From an uncultured Actinoplanes sp. (lineage in GTDB: Bacteria; Actinomycetota; Actinomycetes; Mycobacteriales; Micromonosporaceae), in NCBI RefSeq assembly GCF_934643405.1, contig NZ_CAKUCL010000002.1, positions 12,557 to 76,556 of the forward strand: a stretch of DNA of 64,000 bases. The letters run 5' to 3'. Position numbers and translations under genes: made by a program. How positions within the stretch are numbered: position 1 is the first letter of the stretch; each line of letters begins with the position of its first letter. The notes beneath the pieces were generated by a model, which saw only the letters and a program-made list of their open reading frames with translations, did not search any database and was not told the origin of the DNA. Shown here piece after piece: positions 44,415 to 53,970 of this stretch.

Positions 44415-45341
44415 ATGCGAAGAAACCGAATTCTCCTGGTGAGTTCCGCGCTGGTCGCGGGGCTGATCCTGACTGGTTGCAGTGCGGACAGCAAAGATTC
44501 GGCGGCCACCCGGTCGGGTGCCGCCGGAGTCTCGAACGAGGGAGCCAAGGTCGCGGAGCCGCAGCCCGCCACCGATCAGGCTCAAGGCGGGAGCGAGGCC
44601 AAGGACACCCCGGCGCAGGCGCCGGATCTGGGGGTGGATCAGCGGTCCATCATCTATCGCGGTTCCCTTTCCGTACGGGTCAAGGACGTCAACGCCGCGG
44701 CAAGCCGGGCGACCGGGATCGTCGGCACGGCCGGCGGCTTCGTCAGCGGGGACAACCGCAGCAGCGGCAACGGATCGGACACCGCGACGATGGAGTTGCG
44801 GGTCCCGGCCGACAAGTTCGCCGCGGTCGTCGACCAGTTGTCCCGGCAGCTCGGCACCGAGGAGCAGCGGCAGATCAGCACCGAGGACGTCACCGAGCAG
44901 ACGGTCGACCTGGACGCCCGGATCGCGGTGCAGCAGGCCCGGGTGGACAGCGGCCGCCGGCTGCTGGCCCAGGCGAAATCGCTCAACGACCTGGTGATGC
45001 TGGAGAAAGAGGTGGCGACCCGCGAGTCGGATCTGGCGTCGTTGCAGGCCAAGAAGCGGCGCCTGGCCGATCTGACGGCACTGTCGACGATCTCCGTGTC
45101 GCTGCTCGGCCCGCAGGCGCCCGCACCGAAGCAGGAGGACTCGTCGGGCTTCCTGTCCGGGCTGGCCGGCGGCTGGAAGGCGCTGGTCGCCTCGCTGGGC
45201 GTGCTGCTGACCGTGATCGGCGCGCTGCTGCCCTGGATCCTCGCGATCGGCCTGCCCGCGCTGGCCGTGTGGTGGCTGTTCCGCCGGTTCCGGCGTGCCC
45301 CGGTCGCCTCCGCTCCCGCGGAGACGACCGAGCAGCCGTAG
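44415..45341 (+). CDS. DUF4349 lipoprotein
   Basis: 308 residues. Lipoprotein signal with lipobox LTGC (C22). A Ser/Ala/Gly-rich stretch to about 75 is followed by the DUF4349 domain (about 77-235): RSIIYRGSLSVRVKD, then TMELRVPADKFAAVVDQLSRQLG and a helical hairpin (VDLDARIAVQQARVDSG ... KRRLADLTALSTISVSL). Two closely spaced hydrophobic segments near 255-290 give a C-terminal membrane anchor, and the basic/Pro tail faces in. Function unknown; DUF4349 proteins are anchored on the outer face of the membrane. Confidence 0.9.
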   Translation: MRRNRILLVSSALVAGLILTGCSADSKDSAATRSGAAGVSNEGAKVAEPQPATDQAQGGSEAKDTPAQAPDLGVDQRSIIYRGSLSVRVKDVNAAASRATGIVGTAGGFVSGDNRSSGNGSDTATMELRVPADKFAAVVDQLSRQLGTEEQRQISTEDVTEQTVDLDARIAVQQARVDSGRRLLAQAKSLNDLVMLEKEVATRESDLASLQAKKRRLADLTALSTISVSLLGPQAPAPKQEDSSGFLSGLAGGWKALVASLGVLLTVIGALLPWILAIGLPALAVWWLFRRFRRAPVASAPAETTEQP

Positions 45342-45345
45342 GCCG

Positions 45346-46602
45346 TCAGAAAGCGCCGGTCGCCAGGGCGGCCAGCGCGGTGTGCACCATGACGCGCACG
45401 CCGTAGCCGATGCAGCTCTCGTCCACGTCGAAGTCGCCCTGGTGCAGGTCGTGCCGCGCGTCCGAGCCGGGGGTCGCGGTGCCGAGCCGGATCATCGCGC
45501 CGGGCACGTGGTCGAGGTAGAACGAGAAGTCCTCGCCGCCCATGCTGATCTCGGCCTCGACCACCCGGTCGGGGCCGAGCGCGGCGCCGGCCGCACCCGC
45601 GATGACCGCGGTCGCCATCCGGTCGTTGGTCACCGGCGGCACCCCGCGGTGGTAGTTGATCTGAACCTCGGCCCCGGTCGGCGCGACCACGTCCTCGATG
45701 AGCTTGGTGATCAGCTCGGGCGCCTGACGCCACGCCTCGCGGTTGAGGACACGGATCGTGCCGCGCAGCTCGCCCTCGCCCGGGATGGCGTTGAACGCCT
45801 GGCCCGCGTGCACCGCGCCCCAGACCATGGAGACGCCGGCCCGCGGGTCGATCCGGCGGTCGAGCAGCGCCGGCACGTCGACGATGACCCGGCCCAGCGC
45901 GTGCACCAGGTCGGCGGTCAGGTGCGGGCGTGCGGTGTGGCCGCCCGGACCGGTCAGCTTGACCTCGATCGTGTCCGCGGCCGCCGTGAACGGGCCGGAC
46001 CGCACGCCGACCAGGCCGGCCGGCAGCTGCGGGTAGCAGTGCAGCGCGAAGATCGCCGCGACGTCCTTGAGCGCGCCGGCCGCGATCACCTCGGGAGCGC
46101 CGGACGGCACCGTCTCCTCGGCGGGCTGGAAGATCAGCCGGACCCGGCCGGGCAGCTCGCCGCGCTCGTCCAGCTGGGCCAGGGCCAGCGCGAGGCCGAG
46201 CAGGATGGTGGTGTGCACGTCGTGGCCGCAGGCGTGCGCCACGTTCTCCACCGTCGAGCGGTACGGCACGTCCTTGAGGTCCTGCAGCGGCAGCGCGTCC
46301 AGGTCGGCTCGGAACGCGATCACCCGGTCGCCGGTGCCGATGTCGCAGACCACGCCGTTGCCCTTGGGCAGCATCCGCGGCGACAGACCGGCCACCGCGA
46401 GCTCGCGGGCGATCAGCGAGGCGGTCTCGAACTCGTGGTGCGAGGGGTTCGGATGTGCGTGAATGTGCCGCCGAATCGCTACCAGCTCCGCGCCGCGGGA
46501 GGCGAGCCAGCGGTCCAGCTGGCCGGGCAGGGGTTCGGCGCCGGGCAACGGCCCGGGCCACTCCGTCTGGGCCCCTTCGGGCTCCGTCAGAGCAGTAGTC
46601 AC
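45346..46602 (-). CDS. M20-family amidohydrolase/peptidase
   Basis: 418 residues from GTG 46602, which has GGAAG upstream. Metal-binding motifs: RADLDALPL, HACGHDVHTTILLG and IFQPAEETVPSGA, then GGHTARPH in the dimerisation domain and SMGGEDFSFYL near the end. It resembles AmiA/AmiB-type and hippurate hydrolases acting on N-acyl amino acids or similar. The frame extends in phase to an ATG at 46806 with a strong GGAGGTGA. The extra 68 codons have only about 55% G/C in third position against far more in the gene body, so I regard that part as leader. Confidence 0.92.
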   Translation of the reverse strand: MTTALTEPEGAQTEWPGPLPGAEPLPGQLDRWLASRGAELVAIRRHIHAHPNPSHHEFETASLIARELAVAGLSPRMLPKGNGVVCDIGTGDRVIAFRADLDALPLQDLKDVPYRSTVENVAHACGHDVHTTILLGLALALAQLDERGELPGRVRLIFQPAEETVPSGAPEVIAAGALKDVAAIFALHCYPQLPAGLVGVRSGPFTAAADTIEVKLTGPGGHTARPHLTADLVHALGRVIVDVPALLDRRIDPRAGVSMVWGAVHAGQAFNAIPGEGELRGTIRVLNREAWRQAPELITKLIEDVVAPTGAEVQINYHRGVPPVTNDRMATAVIAGAAGAALGPDRVVEAEISMGGEDFSFYLDHVPGAMIRLGTATPGSDARHDLHQGDFDVDESCIGYGVRVMVHTALAALATGAF

Positions 46603-46915
46603 GTCGGCTTCCAGTTCTGTTGGTGCCGGTGCAGCACCATCGATGTTTTGTCGGGTTTCCGCAACGCGCGACAGCTTAGACCGTTTTTGGTGACGCTGTG
46701 CAACGCCATTCCCGTACCCATCGGATCGCGCAGGGTGACGAATGCCCTGATGAGAGGGTGCCGCCGAGGAGAGAGGGTTGCTCGGGGTGTCGTCCCGGCG
46801 AAGCATGGCGCCTCTCACCTCCTACAACGGGTAACGAATCGCAGAGGTGACGCCCGTTCAGGATCGTCCGATCAACCGCGATTCGAGCACACCACGAGTG
46901 CGTTTCGAAACTGTG
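46603..46915. other. Leader/promoter region upstream of the M20 gene
   Basis: 313 bases between the M20 start and the mutase stop. It contains a very good ribosome binding site (GGAGGTGA) before an ATG at 46806, in frame with the M20 gene, plus A-rich stretches (CCAAAAACGG) near 46690 on the minus strand. No independent gene seen. Confidence 0.5.
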
Positions 46916-48481
<1,566 letters not shown>

Positions 48482-48605
48482 ACTCGCGATCCTAAAGGTT
48501 GGTTAAGGCGGGGAGCGTGAGGGATTTTGCACTCAGCGTCCGAAAACGCCCACGGATAGCGATAAGACCAACACGTACCGTCGAGTTAACGTAAACACCC
48601 GCGTC

Positions 48606-50594
48606 GTGACTTTCAAATCAGCCGGGCGAACCGGCAAGATAGCGGGGTTGGTCGAAGGCCCCTATACCCCCTCGGTGGCATCCTCAGTGACTCAGATTCC
48701 GACGTGGAGCGGTGGTAACACGGCTCCCACCAGCGGACGCGCAGCTCCGGGCACGCTCATCGGCGGGCGGTACACGCTTCGTGCCGCGGTCGGCCACGGT
48801 GGCATGGGCACGGTCTGGCGCGCGGCCGACACGCTGCTGCGCCGCGACGTCGCGATCAAGGAGGTCGTGCTCCCGCCGGGTCTGGCGCCGAGCGACCGCG
48901 ACGCGATGTACGAGCGGACCATGCGCGAGGCCCGTGCCGCCGCCGCCCTCCAGCATCCCGCCGTCGTGCAGGTCTACGACGTCGTCCACGAGAACGGACG
49001 GCCGTGGATCGTGATGGAGCTGCTGGACGCCCGCAGCCTCGCCGACATGGTGATCGAGGACGGGCCGATCTCGCCCCGCGTGGTCGCCAAGATCGGTATC
49101 GCACTGCTCGGCGCGCTCGAGGTGGCCCACGCGCACGGTGTGCTGCACCGCGACGTGAAGCCGGCGAACGTGCTGATCTGCCAGGACGGCCGGTGCGTGC
49201 TCACCGACTTCGGCGTCGCGCGGATGCCGACCGACGTGCAGCTGACCACGCCCGGCATGGTGCTCGGCTCGCCGCACTTCATCTCGCCCGAGCGGGCCAT
49301 GGGCAGCGAGTTCGGTCCGCCGAGCGACCTGTTCTCGCTGGGCGTCACGCTCTTCACCGCGGTCGAGGGGCGTCCCCCGTTCGACAAGGGCGACCCGATC
49401 GAGACCATGCACGCCGTGGTCGAGGACCCGCCCACCCCCGCGGTGCGCGCCGGCTCGCTCACGCCGGTGCTGATGGGCCTGCTGGAGAAGGACCCGTCCC
49501 GCCGGATGGACGTGCAGACCGCGCGCACCATCCTGCGCCAGCAGCTGGCCGGCCCGCTGGCCAGCACCAGCCCGCCGCACATGATGACCGACCCGTACTC
49601 GGTGGTCCCGTCCCAGCGCCCGCCCGCGGCCCCGGCCGAGACGCAGCCGATCCCGCCGCAGCCGTCCGGTCAGATCGGTGGCCGGGCGATGCTCGCGGCC
49701 GGCGACTCGCTCACCGACCACCTGGCCAAGCTGCAGCAGGAGAACACCACCGGCGGCCGGCGGCGGCGGGCCGCCGAGGACGCGGCGGTCGCACCGACCG
49801 GCATGATGCCCGCGGCGCAGCTACCCTCCAGCGACCCGACCAGCGTGATCCCGCCGCGGGACGCGTGGAACGGCGCGCGGGCGGCCCGCGATCCGATGCC
49901 CGGCACCGTGGTGATGAGCCCCGGCGCCAAGCGCAAGGCCATGATCGACAAGGCGGTGACCGGCACCCGGGACACCGCGACGCGGATGGTCGGCACGGTG
50001 AAGGGCTGGCCGCGCAAGCAGCAGCTGATCGCCGGCGGCGGCGCGCTCGGCGTGATCCTCGTGCTGGTCCTGGTCTTCTCGCTGACCGGCGGCGGGGGCG
50101 ACCCCGGCACCCCGCCGGACGCGCTGCCCGCCGGTGGGACGCAGACCCAGACCGACGTGGCGACCCAGGCCTACAAGGGCGACAGCGCCATCTCGGTGCA
50201 GGTGCCGAAGGACTGGACCCGTACGGCGTCGGGCAGCTACGTGGACTACACCGACCCGAAGGACAAGCTCCAGAAGGTCCGGGTGCTGGTGGAGAAGGGC
50301 ACGATCGACCCGCACCGGTTCGCCGAGTCGACCGCGCCCGCCACGCTGAAGAAGTCGAAGAACTGCCCGAAGCCGTTCAAGCACCTCGGCACCACCGACG
50401 TGCAGATCTCCGGAAACCCGGGCGCGCAGTTCGAGTACACGTGCGGCTCCGGCGACACCATGCGCCACGGCATCTGGCGGATGACCACGGTGAACGGGAA
50501 GATGTACAGCTTCTACCTGACCACCTCCGACTCGCAGTTCGCGGAGAGCAAGAAGTACTTCGACGCCATGTCCTCCTCTTTCAAGCTGCAATAA
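48606..50594 (+). CDS. Membrane Ser/Thr protein kinase with C-terminal sensor domain
   Basis: 662 residues from GTG 48606; a later GTG at 48687 would still keep the kinase. Kinase domain about 55-315: K85 (VAIKE), HRDVKPAN (181-188), DFG (201-203), SPER (227-230). The linker holds DPTSVIPP (410-417), matching the motif repeated in the other kinase. TM 474-493. The extracellular domain (about 520-662) resembles the other kinase's: W-x-R near its start, E-Y-T-C/E-Y-T-Y, M-R-x-x-I and a late S-x-x-F. Two cysteines (CPKPF and YTCG) may form a disulfide. Divergent from the mutase gene by 124 bases. Confidence 0.94.
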   Translation: MTFKSAGRTGKIAGLVEGPYTPSVASSVTQIPTWSGGNTAPTSGRAAPGTLIGGRYTLRAAVGHGGMGTVWRAADTLLRRDVAIKEVVLPPGLAPSDRDAMYERTMREARAAAALQHPAVVQVYDVVHENGRPWIVMELLDARSLADMVIEDGPISPRVVAKIGIALLGALEVAHAHGVLHRDVKPANVLICQDGRCVLTDFGVARMPTDVQLTTPGMVLGSPHFISPERAMGSEFGPPSDLFSLGVTLFTAVEGRPPFDKGDPIETMHAVVEDPPTPAVRAGSLTPVLMGLLEKDPSRRMDVQTARTILRQQLAGPLASTSPPHMMTDPYSVVPSQRPPAAPAETQPIPPQPSGQIGGRAMLAAGDSLTDHLAKLQQENTTGGRRRRAAEDAAVAPTGMMPAAQLPSSDPTSVIPPRDAWNGARAARDPMPGTVVMSPGAKRKAMIDKAVTGTRDTATRMVGTVKGWPRKQQLIAGGGALGVILVLVLVFSLTGGGGDPGTPPDALPAGGTQTQTDVATQAYKGDSAISVQVPKDWTRTASGSYVDYTDPKDKLQKVRVLVEKGTIDPHRFAESTAPATLKKSKNCPKPFKHLGTTDVQISGNPGAQFEYTCGSGDTMRHGIWRMTTVNGKMYSFYLTTSDSQFAESKKYFDAMSSSFKLQ

Positions 50595-50615
50595 GGCCTG
50601 TGCTATCAATCCCAG

Positions 50616-52265
50616 GTGAGCACCGACGACGAAGTCATCCTGCGGACCGCTGCCGAGACGTGGCTGACCGACGACCCTGACCCGGCGACCCGGGCCGAGC
50701 TGCGCGCCCTGATCGACGGCCTGCCGGGCACCGCCGCCGAGCTGCGCGACCGGTTCGCCGGCCCGCTGACCTTCGGCACCGCGGGGCTGCGCGGACAGCT
50801 GCGGTCCGGGCCGAACGGGATGAACCTCGCGGTGGTCACCCGGGCCGCGGCGGGTCTGGTGTCCTGGCTGGCCGCGCAGGGTGGCACCGGGCCGCTGGTG
50901 ATCGGGTACGACGCGCGGCACGGCTCCAAGGCGTTCGCCGAGCAGACGGCGCGGGTCGTCGCCGGGGCCGGGCGCGAGGCGCTGGTCATGCCGGGCACGC
51001 TGCCCACGCCGGTGCTGGCCTATGCCGTACGGGCGCTGGACGCCGTGGCCGGCGTGATGGTGACCGCCAGCCACAACCCGCCGCAGGACAACGGCTACAA
51101 GGTGTACCTGGGCCGTGAGCTGGGCGGACCGGCCGGGGACGGCGCGCAGATCGTGCCGCCCGCGGACGCCGGGATCGAGGCGGCGATCCGGGCGGTCGGG
51201 CCGCTCGCCGAGGTGCCGCTGGGCGAGCCGGGCACGCTGCTCGACGACAAGATCTTCCAGGGGTACGTGCAGAGCGCAGCGGCCGTGCTCGGCGAGGGCG
51301 GTCCGCGCGATCTGACCGTGGCGTACACGCCCCTGCACGGTGTCGGCGGCTCGACATTGAAGGCGGCTTTCGTGACCGCCGGGTTCCCGGAGCCCGCGGT
51401 GGTGGCCGACCAGGCCCTGCCCGACCCGGCGTTCCCGACGGTGGCCTTTCCGAACCCGGAGGAGCCGGGCGCGATGGACCATCTGCTCGCGCTCGCCGAC
51501 GAGCGGGGCGCGGACCTCGCCATCGCCAACGACCCGGACGCGGACCGGTGCGCGGTCGCGATCCCCGGGCCGGACGGGTGGCGGCCGCTGCGCGGCGACG
51601 AGCTCGGGGTCCTGCTCGCCGATCACCTCATCCGGCGGGGCGTCCCGGGCACGTACGCGACGACGATCGTCTCGTCGCAACTGCTGGGCCGCCTGTGCGC
51701 CGCCCGAGGGGTGCCCTACGCGGAGACGCTGACCGGCTTCAAGTGGATCGTCCGGGCCGCTGAGGACCTGGCGTACGGCTACGAGGAGGCGCTGGGGTAC
51801 TGCGTGGCGCCCGCCCTGGTGCGCGACAAGGACGGCATCACCGCCGCGCTGAACGTGGCCGAGCTGGCGGCCGGGCTCAAGGCGGAGGGCCGCACGCTCG
51901 CCGACCGGCTGGACGAGCTGGCCGCCGAGTTCGGGGTGCACGCCACCGACCAGCTGTCGGTGCGGGTGGACGACCTGGCCGAGATCGGCGCGGCGATGAG
52001 CCGGGCCCGTCGCGAGCCGCCGGCCACGCTGCTCGACGCCCCGCTGACCATGATCGAGGACTTGCTGCCGGACAACGATGTGCTCACCTTCCGCACCTCG
52101 GCGGTGCGCGTGGTGATCCGCCCCTCCGGCACGGAACCGAAGCTCAAGGCGTACCTGGAGGTGGTGGAGCCGGTCACGGATGGCGACGTGCCGGCCGCTC
52201 GGGCCCGGGCGGCCGCCGCGCTGCGGAGGCTTCGCAGCGAGACGGCGGCCGCGCTGGGCGTCTGA
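50616..52265 (+). CDS. Phosphomannomutase/phosphoglucomutase
   Basis: 549 residues from GTG 50616, 21 bases after the kinase. Active serine S152 in MVTASHNPPQDNGYK, metal loop NDPDADRCAV (about 305), sugar-binding GDELG and phosphate-binding RPSGTEPKLKAY at the C-terminus. A long-type (about 550 residue) alpha-phosphohexomutase like M. tuberculosis PmmB. Position next to upp and deoC suggests a role in pentose/hexose phosphate interconversion; the natural substrate is unknown. Confidence 0.94.
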   Translation: MSTDDEVILRTAAETWLTDDPDPATRAELRALIDGLPGTAAELRDRFAGPLTFGTAGLRGQLRSGPNGMNLAVVTRAAAGLVSWLAAQGGTGPLVIGYDARHGSKAFAEQTARVVAGAGREALVMPGTLPTPVLAYAVRALDAVAGVMVTASHNPPQDNGYKVYLGRELGGPAGDGAQIVPPADAGIEAAIRAVGPLAEVPLGEPGTLLDDKIFQGYVQSAAAVLGEGGPRDLTVAYTPLHGVGGSTLKAAFVTAGFPEPAVVADQALPDPAFPTVAFPNPEEPGAMDHLLALADERGADLAIANDPDADRCAVAIPGPDGWRPLRGDELGVLLADHLIRRGVPGTYATTIVSSQLLGRLCAARGVPYAETLTGFKWIVRAAEDLAYGYEEALGYCVAPALVRDKDGITAALNVAELAAGLKAEGRTLADRLDELAAEFGVHATDQLSVRVDDLAEIGAAMSRARREPPATLLDAPLTMIEDLLPDNDVLTFRTSAVRVVIRPSGTEPKLKAYLEVVEPVTDGDVPAARARAAAALRRLRSETAAALGV

Positions 52266-52272
52266 GCCCTCC

Positions 52273-52293
52273 AGGCGTCGCTTGCGCTTCGCC
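52273..52293. repeat. GCGAAGCG-type intergenic repeat, diverged copy
   Basis: Between the convergent phosphomutase and GPP34 genes. The reverse complement begins GGCGAAGCGCAAGCGACGCC, sharing the GCGAAGCG core of the copies at 15573 and 58143. Confidence 0.35.
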
Positions 52294-52299
52294 GCCGCC

Positions 52300-52983
52300 T
52301 CAGGCTGGTTTCGGGGCGCCGAGGGCCGCCGAGATCGCCTTGCCCAGGGTCGCGACCACCAGCGCCACGCTGGGCCGCACGATCGAGTCCTCCAGATTGG
52401 CGCCGCCGGAGAAGCCGGCGCCCGCCGCGATCTCCTCGATCCGTTGATGCGCCTTGGCCGCCTGGTCGGCCGGCAGCCGCAGCGCCGGCTCCATCCGGCA
52501 GGCGGACAGCAGCGTGGCCAGCGCGGCCGTGCGCTCGTCGCAGATGCCCTCGGAGGTGAGCGCGTCGGCGAGCCGCTTGCGGATCTCGGCCTCGTAGGCC
52601 GGGTCGGTCGTCGGGTAGCGGTGCACGTGGATCACGCCCATCTGGGTCTCGTCCACGTCACGGATCACGCCGCGGGCCACCAGGTCGTCGAGGACCCGGG
52701 TGCGCAGCCGGTGCCGCAGCCGTTGCACCCACTGGGACGGGGTGTGCGGTTCGTCCGCGGCCGCCCGAGCCAGCACGGCGTCCGCGATCTCGTCGCCGGT
52801 CGGGCTCGGGTCGACCACCTTGAGGTAACCGTCGGCATAGGCGATCCGCCCCGCCAGCGCGAGATCGACCAGCACGGCCGCGGCCATGCCGAGGTCGAGC
52901 CCGATGCGGGAGCCGGTCGCCTTGCCGGTCTGATCGTCATATGCGAGGAGGAGCAGTTCCTCCGCGAGCGGAATGGAGGTCAT
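52300..52983 (-). CDS. GPP34 (GOLPH3-like) family protein
   Basis: 227 residues from the ATG at 52983; three codons more are possible. The family start is seen as SIPLAEELLLLAYDDQTGK. GLDLGMAAAVLVDLALAGRI, TPSQWVQRLRHRLRTRVLDDLVARGVI and the MEPALRLPADQAAKAHQRIEEI block mark the GPP34 fold. In eukaryotes GOLPH3 binds PI4P on Golgi membranes. The bacterial role is unclear, though acidic-lipid binding is plausible. Confidence 0.88.
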   Translation of the reverse strand: MTSIPLAEELLLLAYDDQTGKATGSRIGLDLGMAAAVLVDLALAGRIAYADGYLKVVDPSPTGDEIADAVLARAAADEPHTPSQWVQRLRHRLRTRVLDDLVARGVIRDVDETQMGVIHVHRYPTTDPAYEAEIRKRLADALTSEGICDERTAALATLLSACRMEPALRLPADQAAKAHQRIEEIAAGAGFSGGANLEDSIVRPSVALVVATLGKAISAALGAPKPA

Positions 52984-53052
52984 GGCTCGCAACGATAGTG
53001 TCCCCAGTCACGGGTGCCGATCGTCAGGTCGGTTATATCCCGGTTGTTTATC

Positions 53053-53970
53053 TCACCTGCGGCGGACGCCCAGCGACTCCGGCCATTTCCCGTCGTTGAA
53101 GACGTTCGCCCAGCTGTCGCTGATGTGCCCGATGTCGATCGCCCACCGGCCCATCCGGGCGAGCCAGGCGGTCACCAGCGTGCCGGCCGGCCCCAGCGAC
53201 AGCAGGAACAGCTGATCCGGATCCTCGTCCTCGAGCACCTTCATCAGGCGGGGCAGATCGGCGTACGCGTCGACCGCGGTCGAGTGCACCACCTTGCTGC
53301 CCTTGACGTTGTCGAACAATTCCGGCACCAGGGTGAAGCGCGAGTTCTCGCCGGTGACGACGCAGATCTGACGGTCCTGCCAGACCGCACGCCACAGGTC
53401 GACGCCGCGCTGGCCCAGCTGCTGGAAGAAGATCGGCCGGGAGAGGTGGCTGTTGCCGTACATCAGGTCGGTGCGCAGCAGCGGCCGCAGCTCGCTCCAG
53501 ATGTCCAGCCACACGCCGGACCAGTGCAGGTTCCGGTACGGGTACGGGAAGCCCAGCATCAGCGTCTCCGGGTCGTACCCGTCGAAGAGCAGCACCTCGC
53601 GGAGGTCCGCGGCCAGGTTCGCCGACCACGGCTGGAACTTCAGGTTGAACTCCGAGCGCAGCATCGTCCGGAACTCGCCGTCGCCGAAGCGGGCGAAGCT
53701 CATCCGGCGGCTGGAGATCTGCTCCACCGTCTTCTCGAACGTGTACTGCCGCTCGCCGGTGAACGCCGCCACCTCGGTCAGCACGTCCTTCGCCACGACG
53801 TGCCGGAAGACCTCGAGGTACTTCCGCTGTTCCTGCAGTTCCCAGCGGATGTCGGTGAGGATCTTGCGATCTTCCGCCGCCTGCTTGGCCGCCTGCTTGG
53901 CGGCGGTCTTCCGCTTCTGGTCCTCGGCGGCCCGCTCACGGTCCGTCATGCCCAGTGCCCTACGCAACAC
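53053..53970 (-). CDS. GT-D-fold glycosyltransferase (DUF1792-like)
   Basis: 305 residues from GTG 53970, which overlaps the end of the upstream TagF-like gene by 11 bases and has AGAGG upstream. An N-terminal coiled coil (8-60) precedes the GT-D domain with RMSFARFGDGEFRTML (FGDGEF, 95-100) and late DIGHISDSWANVFN. GT-D proteins transfer sugars onto O-glycans of serine-rich adhesins in Gram-positives. Close linkage to the polymer-type transferase suggests a joint role in a cell-surface glycan. Confidence 0.82.
   Translation of the reverse strand: MLRRALGMTDRERAAEDQKRKTAAKQAAKQAAEDRKILTDIRWELQEQRKYLEVFRHVVAKDVLTEVAAFTGERQYTFEKTVEQISSRRMSFARFGDGEFRTMLRSEFNLKFQPWSANLAADLREVLLFDGYDPETLMLGFPYPYRNLHWSGVWLDIWSELRPLLRTDLMYGNSHLSRPIFFQQLGQRGVDLWRAVWQDRQICVVTGENSRFTLVPELFDNVKGSKVVHSTAVDAYADLPRLMKVLEDEDPDQLFLLSLGPAGTLVTAWLARMGRWAIDIGHISDSWANVFNDGKWPESLGVRRR

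Noticed and set aside
48482..48605. Cobalamin riboswitch upstream of the mutase gene
   Set aside because: The intergenic region is only 124 bases, is shared with the kinase promoter and lacks the B12-box.
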